Position numbers and translations under genes: made by a program | Notes under the pieces: generated by a model | Seen by the model: the letters and a program-made list of their open reading frames with translations, nothing else | Database searches by the model: none | What the model was told of the DNA's origin: nothing | NCBI GenBank assembly: GCA_029718625.1 | Contig: CM056376.1 | Coordinates: 110,265,319 to 110,329,318, forward strand | Source of the DNA: Synaphobranchus kaupii | Lineage: Eukaryota > Chordata > Actinopteri > Anguilliformes > Synaphobranchidae | Length of the DNA: 64,000 nucleotides | Reading direction: 5' to 3' | Part shown: positions 34,451 to 47,800 of the stretch, one piece after another | Layout: every line of letters starts with the position of its first letter | How positions within the stretch are numbered: the first letter of the stretch is position 1

Positions 34451-36310
34451 TTAGGGACCGGGGCAGCGGACCACCCTCCAGCCCAAAAATCACTCCCTCC
34501 CTCACATGGCCTGATTTGCCTCTCGTCTATCTTCACTAAAGACTAAATGAATCTTTCGCTCAGTTGGATTGGTTATACTGTTTTACCTAAATTGGTTGTT
34601 CTTGTCGACCGTCCATTCAGCAAAAGAAAACTAATGATTCAAGAATGATTCAAGACACCTCGACTGTTGGGGATATTGGCTCGGGATACAACACAGCAGC
34701 AAATGGAAATGTAATTTTTCAAAAAAAAAAAGAAAAAATACATTTTTTTGCAGTATTCACTTCTTTAAAAAAAATCTGGAGCATTACTTGGATGTAATAT
34801 TATTCCACAGCTCACTTAAGGCAAAACATGTTACACCTCATTATTAGCACAATAATATTCAATAATCAATGTCATTTTTGCAACAAGCATAGTGGATATC
34901 ACTCACTTCATTCATTATCTTTAAACAGCAACAAATAAATTGCTATTGATTTCCATGGTGCACAGTGAACTTCTTCAAAGACATATCACTGTCTTGACAA
35001 TGTCAAAAATGTCTTATGACAGGTTTTGACACATAATGACACGTCATGAAGCATTATGAAGTGTTTATGACATTATCATAAAGGCATTATAAGTGAAGTG
35101 TCAAAGTGTGTTACCAAAAAATTTGACCTTATTTCCAAAGTCATCAAGAACAAAATATGATATGGTTATAGGAAACAGTTCCACTGATTCATGGTGGCAC
35201 CTGTCTCCAAATATATAATTCCTGAAAATAATATAATGACATTTTGAAATAGAGAACTCTGGATTTAAAATCTCAAGATAGACTTTTTTTTCATAACACA
35301 ATTAATATAATCGGTAGGCTACATAATAAGCTATGGTTGTAGTTACACTAAATTGAACAGAGTTGCACGTGGTAAACAGCTCATGTTCAGTTCTACGATG
35401 TGGCGTGGGCAGCCGCGCCACGGTTTCACGCTCCGCTCCTGTCAGGATGAATAATTCCTGAGGCTGTCCGTCATGCGGGTAATTAAGCAACAGCCGGCCG
35501 ACGAGGCGGGAATTAACATTCCGCCACTGAAACTGAGACCGCTTCCACTTTGCTCGCGCCCAATCCGTGGCTCGTATGGCAGCCCGAACGCTCCGGGCCC
35601 AAGCCGGCCCGCCACCCGCCAGGTGAGCTCAGAGGCTCCGCCCCACTGTTCCTTCGCTGTCGATTGTTACCCACGCCATTGTTGTGGGGCTTTTGTAGGC
35701 CTGTAATTGGTTGGAGCTCCATTGTGTCACTAAAGCCGGATCTTCCCTTCTAAACACCCCCAGTTAGGGTTGGTGACCATTAAAAAACTGACAGCTGAAT
35801 GTATGGAAACCAGGTCATGGGTGGCAAAAAATAATCCTTAAAGTCAGTAATATGCTGCATTACGTTTTTACACATTCGGTTGCCGTGTTTCCATCTCGTT
35901 TTGAGATAATATGATGTTTTAATTTGACACTGTAGCCGTAATATATGCTTCACTTCCTAGGTTTAAAAACTGGCAAACTTATTGGTAATTCGAGAGTTCC
36001 TTTGTTAACCTGACGACAGACCAGGGTTTAGAAACAAGATTCCAGCTGAAAAATGGTCCACCTTTTCAGTCCACCACCTTTTCACGGCAAGGCCTGTAGA
36101 GTTTACCGGTGGTGCTTCAAAATTATGAAGAGGTAAGGTTAGCGAGGTCAACAAAACTCATTTTTGTAGGGGAAAAATAGTCTCACGCACAGGCTACACG
36201 CTGACAGATATGATAGAACTATGGCCGTGAATCACAGGAGATTCCTCACCTGGGGCTGTGGTTATCCAATCCCTAGAATCTTCCCCCTGATCCTCTCATT
36301 AAAATGTAGC
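34450..36310. other. Gene-free stretch
   Basis: 34690-35300 is AT-rich, with 'tatgacattatcataaaggc'-type internal repeats near 35020-35100 that may be transposon-derived. 35380-35720 is GC-richer without an exon I can recognise. Confidence 0.45.
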
Positions 36311-36311
36311 G

Positions 36312-36338
36312 CCCCCCCCCCCCCCCCCCCCCCCCCCC
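36312..36338. repeat. C27 homopolymer
   Basis: About 27 consecutive C. Confidence 0.9.
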
Positions 36339-36339
36339 G

Positions 36340-39049
36340 CTACCCAACCCAAACGGGCCATCCATGTATACTGCGTAAGCCACCACCGAGCAAACAGACA
36401 ACAGTTCATGATAAAATCCTTTTATACTGGCATTCTGGCAGGCAGTCATCCCTGAGGAGGCCAGTGTATCACACGCTTGATAAAATGAGAAAGAGTATAT
36501 AATTCAGAAATAATCTACCTGGTAAATTGTCGGCCCACTTTTTGGCTGCTGAGGGCTCCCAAACACAGTACTGTGACGTGGCGGAGGCGATGATCGATGA
36601 TATCATCAATAAGTCTGGCACTGAAGCATGATAATGTGCAGTTTAAATGGTCCTGGAGCGGGCTGGTTACACTGTAATTACTCACGGTTGCCTGTCCCAT
36701 CTTTTTACCTTTTGTGATTCGTTTTCATTGTTCCCCTATATTATGAGAACAAAACCGGATACCCACTGGGTCCTTTCAATGCCTATTCATGGCACGCTGC
36801 AAAAAGAGGAACACTTAGCCAGCGTATCCCTTTTCGTTATGCTTCATTCTGGCACGCATTTCAGCCATATTTCATATATTTCCACTGTCATTTTATAGTC
36901 TCTTGTGCCCTTGAGACCGTGTCAACTTAAACACAGATTCCTTTTCACGCATAACAATGAGCAAAATTAAAACCAAATCTGATATGGCAAGTTCATTTAG
37001 AAATATATATAAAAATTAAAACATTCCAGACATATTTAATTAAATATAATAAAAATAAGTAGTGCTTTATCAAATAAAATTTGACCAGGCAAATATTAAT
37101 AAGCGCAAATATTAATAAGTTTAATTTCACCATCATTCACCATAATTTAACTTTAACAATTAAAAGTAAGTTTGGGCAATCACTAAAACTGGCCAGACAG
37201 AGTTTGTGGAGAAACAATCTAATGCTTACGTTCACTTGTAGATAAGAACAATGTTTATTAAATATAGGCCTATTTCAGGCACACATGCATAAATATCCTA
37301 TTATTATAATTAGTAATATATTTTTTCTTTCATCAAAGGAAGGGACAGGTGCTGCAAATTTGCCGGTCTGATAAACACAATTCAACTGACACGTTTTGAC
37401 ATTGCATTAGTAAATACATCTAGTAAATATAACTCTATTATAACATTGTTGTACAGCATTGTGAGTAGTGGTTGTGGAGACTGGTACAGTGTTTGGAACA
37501 TTCTGTTGCATTCATATTTGTTACGTAGTATGTTAGTATGTGCCCACCCTCGCAATTTGAGGCCCCTGGTACTGAGTCCTTGATTGTTGAGCAGTGTTGA
37601 ATATTGCCCTGTAATAATCAGATAATGGCCCAAACATATTTCTTGGCAAACTGAAAAAGAAAATAATTTCCTGCTTTTAGCAAATCTGTACTTCCAGACC
37701 GTTTGGACCTGACAGGACATGAATGTCCAGAGTACACTCATCTTTTTGGGTGGGGGGAGGGGTGGTGTGGGTGGGTTTGGAATCGCGTGGAGCAATTAAT
37801 TGCCATGTGCATGCCGGCTGTCGGTGGTCAGTAGAGAGAATTGTGACATAATTTGAGCTGATGTGAAAGGCCTTTTCTGTCTCACTGGAAGGGTGGAAAC
37901 GGCGGATTGCAGAATGTTGTTCTGCGGAGGTTTGCTCCACGGCCTAAAAGCCTTCCAGGGTTTGGGTATGGTCCCAGAATCACTGAGTCTGGATCAGCGC
38001 GCTGTGAGTTAGTAACTCTAATGACCGTAGTAACGAGGGTCTGACACAGAACAGTGCAAAATGGCTGTGGCAAAACAGGCATTGACTCGGACGCCCATTC
38101 CTAATGGAACCCTTTCTGAGGTGTGTGAATGGTTTAGGGTCCATTAGAAGTAACAAGGAACCCTTCAGATTTGATTTAAGGTTTGCTTTGACGTGAAAAC
38201 AGGCAGTAACCGTCCATTTTCCTGCCATAAGAAATATCAGTATTTTTGTGAGCCTAATTTAACATCTCACTCAAGAAGCCAAAAAAAGAGATAGAAGGAA
38301 TGGTCTGTGACCATTGTGGTTTTATTGTGAATACTGTTCAGCGCTCAAGATCAAAATGCTAATATTCTTATCAAAATGTGTGAATGCAATGCTAGGTTTG
38401 CTAGCAGAGTGCTGCCGAAGCAGAGTTTTCCGACCCTGGGGAGCAGTGTGTAAAGGCATAGGCACTGAATTTGTTGACTTTAACTGTATGGCATAAAGCC
38501 TGTTATAACCTATTATAAGCAGTCATAACCATGTATTACAATGGAGCCTGGGGATCAGATTAATTACTGAGTGGGGCATCGGGGTGCATTGCATTGCCTT
38601 TTGTGGCTGGTCGGCTCGAGTTACTGGTGTGGTGGATTGGGCCGTGGGGGTTGAGGAAGCAAGGGTGTGGGGTTTGGATGTACGGACCAACTATGTCCCA
38701 ACTATGATTGGCCCTGTCTGAACGGTGACTGGGCGGAGACATTTAGCCAGTTCTTCAGAAGGGCAAGATGACCCTGCTGTGCTGCTGCCAGAGGAAAAAT
38801 GATAACTGCATAACACATTATAGAAAACGCCTCACAGGTAGGATATTGTAATAAATAGGTGACATAAAATGTCACGCCTCAACGTGTATTGTCCGTATGT
38901 CAGCGTTTTGCAATTCTGCACAATGGCAGTACACCAGCGGCAGGACCAATTACTATTTAGCGTTCTTTAGCCAGCTGATCCATGTCTGAACTGCCTGCTC
39001 CTGACCTTTGCAGTGCCGATCTGCAAAACGCTGCTGTTCCGGTGGTGGG
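36340..39049. other. Gene-free stretch; possible non-coding conserved block
   Basis: 36380-36660 is free of simple repeats and rich in GAT/ATC words (gatgatcgatgatatcatca), which is the sort of text conserved regulatory elements show, but this cannot be tested without alignment. 36950-37340 is AT-rich. The rest is unremarkable. Confidence 0.3.
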
Positions 39050-39063
39050 CCACTAGTGGGCGC
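39050..39063 (+). promoter_or_regulatory. CTCF-like binding motif (one mismatch)
   Basis: CCACTAGTGGGCGC matches the CTCF core except for T at the R position. A weak call alone. Confidence 0.3.
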
Positions 39064-40318
39064 TTCATATTTGCTGGCTGGGATCGGAATAGCATTCTAA
39101 CGATAACTACAAACAGACACGGATGTCTAGTAAAAGAAAATGGTATTTCACAAATGGTAGTCTTGTAGCTGTTGGGGAGTTTGAACCGTTCATGGACGTT
39201 TAATTCCTGGAAATGGAACATGTCTGCCTCAATGAAAATGTTGATTCCGTGAGTGATGATGTCACTGGCGGCACCACTGAGTGTCCTAGGCGTTCCCAGA
39301 TTTTGATTGGCACCCCCTCCCCCTCCGCTGGCCCACTCGCAATTTTCTCTGGTACACCCATGATTGGAATTCTGGTGTCGCTACTGGGTGATCTTTGCTG
39401 GCTTTTGGCTTCGTTCACTAGTCTTTGCAGAAAGGAGGAATGAGGAAGGAATACAATTCCCTCAAGACTATTCTCACCTGGCACCCACTTTCCTAGGGTT
39501 GCTGAATTAGGAAGGCTGGTGTTTATATTTCGGAATCAGTATGTCATTAAACGTTTGTGTATCTTAAACCACTCTGATGGAACAGGGGGACTGGTTTATT
39601 TTTATATTCTAACATGAGCCCTTGAATATCGAAGTGTTTTGGAGCCCATTAAGTAAAATAACAGGTGCTTCCACTTCCAAACTTCATGGTACACAACTAA
39701 TGAGCTGACTTGTATGTGTAAATGATTAGGTCATTAGGGGACAAGACATATTAATTGTGTGCCATGGGCACACACATAAATGAAGTGTGTGTATATGCGT
39801 TTTTCATTAAAAACCTGTTCGGTTTTCACAAGCTCCTCTAAAATGAGTGGGCCTTTATAAATGGTGTGTTTGAGGACTAATCATATCATTAGTGATTAAA
39901 AGCTTATGAAAGGTGACCGGCTCAAAATGAATGGTGTTTTTTTAGTTAAATATGCCTGGCCATACTGAGGCAATTAACTCTGTATTAATGTTGTGTTAAT
40001 TAATAAAATGGGCTGATGGATGTTCCTTTTGGAAGTTTTGGCAAAGTGAAGCGCCGTAATAACACAAGGAAAATAAATTGATTTTTAGACTGTAGGAGTT
40101 CTCATGTGTTCCCTCTGATTTTCTTTTTTTTCAGGTGGGTTTTTTTTTTCTCAAAAGGACTACTTTGTGTGTTGTGAGTTTATTAGTATAACATTACCCA
40201 CTATAAGAGTCATTATTGTTCAGGTTACAGGGTACACAGAGAGCACACGACAACATGGAGCCATAAAGTTATCTGAACTTGCACTGTTCAACCACAGCAA
40301 ACTGCTTTCCTGGCTGTT
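39064..40318. other. Gene-free stretch with one unexplained minus-strand open frame
   Basis: On the minus strand, 39200 to about 39534 is open for about 110 codons (contains HSSFLQRLVNEAKSQQ and MGVPEKIASG). It is not a tandem repeat, has no ATG near its start, no domain I know, and no assigned splice sites. It is more likely chance than a gene. Confidence 0.25.
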
Positions 40319-40332
40319 CTGCCCTCTTGTGG
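40319..40332 (-). promoter_or_regulatory. CTCF-like binding motif, minus strand (one mismatch)
   Basis: Read on the minus strand it is CCACAAGAGGGCAG, matching the CTCF core except A at the Y position. It is oriented opposite to the motif at 39050. Confidence 0.35.
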
Positions 40333-43300
40333 TGACATGTCTTTACTGCAGGAGTCACTCACACAGTCAAATAATGAGCCAGTCAATAGATGTGTGAGGC
40401 AGTAAAGACAGGGTCAAATATGACTCTTTTTTTATTAATGTTTTCCAGCACATTTAAAAATAAACTGTAACTGCATCTGCATGCTAAGCACATCTGAAGC
40501 ATGCCAATAATGGGCACACAAACACACAAATAAACACGCACACACAAACTCTCTCTCACACACACACACACACATACACACACAGTGCTGGCTAGTAGTG
40601 TGAGTGGTAGTGCGATTTCAACCTTTCTTCTTATGTCATCCTGACACAGTATATCGAATTTAATTTTTAAAAGGTTGTGCCTTCAAACTTTTGTGAGTTT
40701 TCAGTGGTGAGGCAGAGAAAGCAGCACACATTGCCGTGCATGCAGAATTTCAATCTACAGGCAGCAAGCACACTCACTCCACATGACACACGACGCTCCT
40801 ATTCTGGAATCAGGTGCACTTCCTGTGCCATAATACTGCACGTTGTATAAAAAGTTCATGCAGGTAATCTGGTCATTTGAGAAGTGTAAATAAGACCCAA
40901 AAGTGTTTTTATTTTCTATTTTATTTATTCCGTGGTGGCCAGGGGCCGAAAGTCTGGCACTTCGCCCGCATTTTGGCACCTCAATTATTCACCACCCACC
41001 CAGCTGGGTCATGAGAAAGAGAAACTCCATTCTGCCTGGGCGCGGCAAACATGATCCAACCTTCCCGGGAAGTGCGAATATGACAAGGCCTTCCTTGTGA
41101 CACCCAATCTAACAAACGGCCATCTGTCTTCATTATAAGTGGGGCCTCGGCGCAGTGCACTTAACAAACCCCATACATCTTTCATGCTCCACAAGCAATT
41201 AAGCAGAGCCAATTATCTCTTCAATTATTGAGTCAATTTTGGAAACCCAATCATTTATTCATGGGCTTCTGCAGGTAGCGTTACCTGCGTCGGGGTTCAG
41301 GAGATGCTCGGAGGTCCCGGTTTTGGGCATTTGTTTATTTATTTATTTTATTGGCTGAGATAACCTTTCCATTTGGGAGCGGGAGCAGCGATGTCCTCTT
41401 TTGCTGCCAAACCTTTTCGTTATTCATATCCGCGGCCAATGACAAAGGGGAGTCCATAACAGTTAATCTCCCGGACGCAAAAGTCACCCGTCTCAGATGT
41501 AACAAGGGAGAATGTCACCTGAAACATTATCGTCATAATGCGCCGCGAAAAAATATATTTTTCTTTTGTGCCCCTGACAGGACTTAACGCCACTTACAGC
41601 GTTTCAGACAGGTCGGGAATTATTTTCACGTATTGTGTTCTTCTGTTTGGAAATTAAATCGAGCGACGAGGGGATTTGATGACATACAATATTCATTAAA
41701 TAGGTTTTAAGAAATCTTACAAAGTGTAGTATCTGGTGACTAATCCTGATCTGGCACTAAAAAGTGGGGTGTAGAAACAGCCAAGCTGGCCTCTGTGGGT
41801 CAGGCCTACTCTTTTTCTCTCTCTTTTCTCCTCTACTGCTTTATTCAGATGTTCAGATTCACAAGGCATCGGTTGCTTAAATGAGGAATGTGTGCTGCCA
41901 GCCAGCCAGCGTGTCTTCATGACCGCTAAAACAGGTATCGGGCCAAATTTAACACGGCAAAACAGGAAAAATGGTGGAGGACAGGACAGTGAAAATAGCC
42001 TCCTTGGATTTGTTTAGTCTACTGAAGAAGCTGAACACCACAGGACGTCTAAGAGCTCAACTTTAACGAGAGGGAGGACGTCCCAGTTCTCTCTTTGTCT
42101 CTCTGCTACTGCTTTATAACACAAAATGCAGTGCATTATCTCAGGTACACCTGCGTTAGCTCTGTGACTTGCTGTCAGGCAAGTTGGACCACGATGATTT
42201 ACACAGAAGTAAACCTCGCCGTCACAGTTCCGTAAGTGTCAGTGAACGGTGTGCTTGTGTGTTTAGACTCAAAATTCACTGTATAGTTAGTACCGTACAG
42301 CAGCTTTACAGGCGTTTGTTTGTCAGGGTTTAAAACCTATTCAGGCACATAAACAAAATTCAAGATCCAGCCTGGGGTATACAGGCCCGTCTCCTGTGAA
42401 ATTCAAACCGTTTATGCTATTTTCATGAGTCCTTTGTAACAGTCACTGGCTCACATCGGAGCCTTTGTACGGACAATCAACCAGCTTCAGAGACAAACTT
42501 TTCCAAAACTGTACATTACACAGATGTAACATCATTAACCCCTAAGACTCATCCTAACCCTTATTCAGCTTTAAAGCTAATCCTAACCTCAACCCTAACT
42601 GCATTGACCTATTTCCATTATTTTACCGTAATTCAACCATAAAACCTATTCCAGCCTCAACCGTAGACTAAGCCCGACCCCCACCACAACTATAAACGGA
42701 ATCTCATTTGAACAGTAACCAAACCCTAAACACAGTCCCACCCTAAAAACTGCCCTAAACACTTAGGTAATGTCCAAACTATCATGCCCAGAACCCAACC
42801 CTAACACTAAAACAACTAGAACAATTTTTAGATCATACCCTTAACCCTTTGAAGTCAGATGATGCAATCTGCGTCTAAAATCACTCCCTTTAATCTAGGC
42901 CGGTTAACTCTCTTATTTCTGAATGTAGAATAATTGTATTTTTTTGTTAGGCTGTGGAGACTTGGGACTCACGTATGTTGAATCAGATGATAGTGTTTGA
43001 AAACTACACATACATTTAGCAAAGTTTCTACTGCTTCATCACCAGAAGTAGTGCCTACTGAACACACACACACACACACACAGCATCGAGATGATGTTTC
43101 ACTGGAAGTGTAATACTTAAGAAACATGCCTCAAAAAAAGACTATCAGTAGAAGAGGCATTTTAAGCCATACTTCATTATGGTAACGAAGATGCTGGTTC
43201 GGGAGGTGAATGTGCACTTTCTGGGGTTGAGGATTTTTATTTCCATGCAATGGACTAATTGAGGATGACGCGAATCCGACGGGAATACCGCTATTCTAAT

Positions 43301-43565
43301 AGGTTATTGTTTTTTACTGTTTGTGTAATAAAATAGAAACGTTACTATTTATATATTATACTACTATATTTACTATTGTAACTACTGGGATATAACTATT
43401 ATTTATAATATATGTATATGTATGCAGAACATACAGTTGTTTTCTGTGCTTGTTACATCTGGATTCTGATCTGTGTTTTCTCCTGCTTCAATGGCATGTA
43501 TTCATTCAGTCAATTGAACAATAATTGTGGTGACTCAACAAGACTAGGATCCAGGCACAGAGCCT
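40333..43565. other. Gene-free stretch; candidate regulatory block
   Basis: A (CA)n tract lies at 40555-40582. 41130-41280 is dense in homeodomain-type cores (caattaagcagagccaatta, tcttcaattattgag) and free of repeats, a candidate conserved non-coding element that needs alignment. 42540-42860 is a degenerate CCTAAC-rich tract. (CA)n lies near 43063-43082. No exon recognised. Confidence 0.35.
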
Positions 43566-43649
43566 TACACAGAGGCAGCGGTAAGTGAAAATAATAATAA
43601 TAATTGTTTACTAGAGAGTAACTTAACCAACAAAACAACAAATGGGAGG

Positions 43650-44115
43650 CACACAAGAATAAAGCACATGAGACTAAAGCGCATGAGAATAAAGCACATG
43701 AGACTAAAGCGCATGAGAATAAAGTGCATGAGACTAAAGCGCATCAGAATAAAGCACATGAGAATAAAGCACATGAGACTAAAGCGCATGAGACTAAAGC
43801 ACAAGAGAATAAAACGCATGAGACTAAAGCACATGAGAATAAAGCGCATGAGACTAAAGCGCATGAGACTAAAGCACAAGAGAGTAAAACGCACAAGAGA
43901 GTAAAGCGCATGAGACTAAAGCACAAGAGAATAAAACGCATGAGACTAAAGCACATGAGAATAAAGCGCATGAGACTAAAGCGCATGAGACTAAAGCACA
44001 AGAGAGTAAAACGCACAAGACTAAAGCGCATGAGACTAAAGCACATGAGAATAAAGCGCACATGAGAATAAAGCGCACAAGACTAAAGCGCATGAGACTA
44101 AAGCGCACGAGACTA
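43650..44115. repeat. 15-bp minisatellite, about 30 copies
   Basis: Unit 'gcatgagactaaagc' alternates with 'gcatgagaataaagc' and 'acaagagagtaaaac' variants. The 15-bp period is a multiple of three, so lysine/methionine/arginine-rich frames open on the + strand and phenylalanine/leucine/serine-rich ones on the minus strand; neither looks like a gene. The flanks (43500-43650 and 44115-44320) read like interspersed-repeat sequence. Confidence 0.93.
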
Positions 44116-44408
44116 GACACTAGCAGCTACAGAAATCATGCAAGAGACCATGAGGACCAAGCAATGAAACAGGAGGAACGGGGAACTTAAATACACAGGG
44201 CAACAGGTGAGCAGAATAATCAATCAACACAGGTGAAGCAGATTAACTAAAATGGGTACTAGAGCTGGGGAAGAAGCGGCATCTGGATTTCAGGATCTGG
44301 ATCAGGAACCGTGACAATATTAATAATAATAATAATAATAAGTAGTAGTTATTATACTAATGGTTATTTATAAAGTTACTTAGTTTTGTTTTATATATAT
44401 ATATATAT

Positions 44409-44885
44409 AGTGAGCACCATAATTCATTGGACAGTGACATTTTTTTGTTATTTTGGTTTTGGGTTTTGTTATTTTTTGGTATTTTGAGTTTGAAAGGATA
44501 TAATGACAATGAGGTTGAAGTGCAAGGGTATTTCCATCCATATCGGATGAACCGTTTAGAAATTATAGAACCTTTTGTACATAGTCCCCCCATTTTCTGG
44601 CATCAAAAAATATTGGACAGATTAACATAATGTAGAATAAAGTAATCATTTTTAATATTTGGTCACATATCCTTTGCATGCCATGGCTTTCTGATGTCTG
44701 TGACCCAACAGTATCAAAAGACTCATTCAAATGCAGAGAGGTTATAGTATCACTTGTAGGAGTACCAGCAAATAAGATATGAAGAGTCTTTTGATATTGT
44801 TGGGTCACAGACATTATGTTAAACTGTCCAATATTTTTTGATGCCCGAAAATGGGGGGGGGGACTATGTACTAAAGGTTCTACAA
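44409..44885. mobile_element. Palindromic (foldback-type) element, copy 4, shortened
   Basis: The left arm starts AGTGAGCACCATAATTCATT as in copy 1 and runs to about 44722. It then meets a shortened right arm (attcaaatgcagagaggtta ... gatgcccgaaaatggggg) that is its inverse. The central hairpin and inner arms are deleted. It sits next to a (TA)n tract. Confidence 0.75.
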
Positions 44886-47800
44886 TTTTTTTTAAATTTA
44901 TTTTATTTTATAATTTATTATTGTTATACATTTGAATTTGATTTGATTGCAGGGTCATCAAAATAAATGAAAACAGTTTTATTTAACCATTTCAGTTCTC
45001 TGGGGATTATTAATTTCCATCCCTCATGTAAAAAAAAAAAAAAAAGAAAATAAGTAGTGTCCACTTTATTTTTGTGCACTGAAAGGTGTTAGAGGTGCAT
45101 ACTGTAACCAACATATTGATGAAGCCTGACAAAAATGTCACTTCCTTTAATAGGGTTAGGGACTTTGTCTTCTGAACATTTGTGCCAGTGGCCTCTGGAG
45201 CTAGTTAATGCTAATGCTACCCATGGGGTTTATCTGCCTAGGTGCTTTATTTGGACAGCTCTGCCTCCCCTCCTCCCCTGCCCTCCATGGTTGGGCACCT
45301 CAAGATACTTCCAGGGATGTTATTACATTGATGATCTCCCCAGGGGTATCCATCCCTTAAGCAGAGCGGCTGTGTCAAAACACCCCCCCCTCCCCCACCA
45401 AAACCCCCTGCCCCTATCACCTCAAGCCAGGCACACGATCAACAGGCCTTAAATATTTGACGAGGGGGGTCGGGAGTTTATAAATATTTACATGAAAGGT
45501 TTGCCGCTCTGAACGTGACGCAGGGAACACCCAAACCGCCGCCCTTTGTTCCGCTGACGCGCCTCTCCTGTGCACAGTGAGAGAGAAAGAGAACGAAGGA
45601 AGACTGACAGAGCCCGGGGTTCTTCTCTTCCCACCGGCCTCAGCCCCTGACGCACAGCGCGTAACAACGTGCCTGCCTGAAGGAACCACTTATAACTGCC
45701 CTTTTTATTATTTTGGGAATTTAAATCCTGTTCGCTGTGTTACAGCACATTACATTACATGGCTCTAAACGTACGCTATATTTAGCCGACCGTCTGCATA
45801 CAAAACAAACTGGTACATAAGTGCATTCAAGTATGATAATAAAAGCTACAGTAAGCAATAATTATCTGTTGCCAGTAAAATGTGTTAAAAGAAATGCTAG
45901 AATTACCTGCACTGTCCAGCGTAGTCAACATACTCTAGCTCCTAGCTTTGAATATGCCAGTGAGGGGTAGTGATTTTCTGTGTACTAAATCCTTTTCTCT
46001 TTTTGTTGGGAGAGGAACGTTTCCTTTTTTTGTTTCTGAGAAAGTGTGACTGACAAGATGAAGATTGTCAAAGACTCCATCATCTGTGTAGAAGTATTCA
46101 AATATACTACTCGTACAGAGAAAGACTATTATTTGAAAGCAGCTATGGAAAATATTATTCTCTATTTTAGTTTTCATTGTCATATAATATTTTTGAGAAG
46201 ACAAAACTGGTGTTGACAGAGGAGCCCATGCGAGGTCAGCAGAAGGCCTTGTTTGGGTCTCAGGTGTGTCTCTGAGGAGTGGACTGCCCCACACCCCACG
46301 ACCACCTGGGCCAGATTATGAGGGTGAAGACTTGCTGAAGGCTTCACAATAGGCTCGTACCCGACTCCCCTCCGTCTCCCAGTGAAATGGCCTCAAAGAA
46401 CCAGAGCGGCTCAGTGGCAGCTTGCACACACTTCTGAAAACACATCGGTTTCTCTTTCACAGCACAGGACTCTGGTTTAGGATAGTTTCACAGTCTTATG
46501 GTGGGAATGTGGGATCATGTACAGACAAATATTACACATAACAAAAAAAACAAAGAGCACTATAAAGTTCTCTCCAAGACAGGGGGGCAGAGCGAGGGCC
46601 GGTCCGTTTCGGGATTTCTTCCCAGCCGCTTCTCTTAATAACCGAATAAGACCATATTTATTCTGACGTTTTTAATGAAGTGGTGGGTTACAGCAGCAGA
46701 CTGCACACGTATCCATGGTGAAAAAATATATTTTTACTGCAGTCTGATCTAAGAGTAAACCAGCACGGGTGTCAACAGCTATTGAGACAAGCCAGAAAAA
46801 CTGTTTAAAACAAAAATCAGGATGCATGCCAGCCCTCCCGGAATGAGTTGTGCACCCCTCTTCTTGGGCATATTTTCAGCATTGTTGGAGAGCATTGTGT
46901 ACTCTGCAATCTCTGCAACTCCCTTGTAGACTTTGATAATTGTCAACATTTCTGAGCACCACTTGAACACAAATTACAATGTTAAACATGATTTTTTTAT
47001 TCAGCAAGAGACCATATCATCTCTGAAGCAATTATGAAATTATGCCCCATAGCACTTTAAAGAGTTTAAAATATCAATATGAAATGTACTTGATCCAGGA
47101 AAAAAATGTACGTATAAATATGATGAAAATATCACACACATGGAAGAATGACTAGGCTCTAGGCTCACTCAAAGGTAGTCTGATGAAATGCAGTATTGAT
47201 ATGTGAGCAATTTTAGAGACATACTCTGTGTTGTTTTTGGCCGAACGCCGGAGTGAATCAACATTTCTGTCTTTTATAATGGCACACTGAAGGGTTCTTG
47301 GCAGAGTAGAAGCAGACATTGAAAAAAACCCACGCAAAGAGCAACCCTCCCCCACCCATTTAAAAACTTTTAATCTGGCAGGCATGTCACAGCCGGTACT
47401 ACCCAAACCATCCGCGCATTTCGTGGAATCCAGCTAGTCGAGATGCCATTTTATCAATGAATAAAATGAGACAAGCCCAGTTTTCTCAACATTTTTTATA
47501 GGATATCGGTAGTGATTGATTAATTTGTAGCTAGAAGTCGCTAGATGACGTAATGTTGAAAAAGCTGATGATGTAACGACGGTACAGTACAACAGTTTTT
47601 CATCAACATTCCATCACTGTATTAATTAGGCCACTGGCCACTGACTCCAGCTGTTTCCTAGCAGCATCTATTAATTGGGAAGTATAGCGAACATTAAATA
47701 GTTAGGATAAACGGTTAGTTAGCAGGTACTGATAAGACACGGCCATACTTGTTGTAGTTTTAGTTCTTGCCTTAATGAAAACACACCACTTAGGATGGGC

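Noticed and set aside
42540..42860. Interstitial telomere repeat
   Set aside because: CCTAAC words are frequent but irregular; there is no run of consecutive CCCTAA units.
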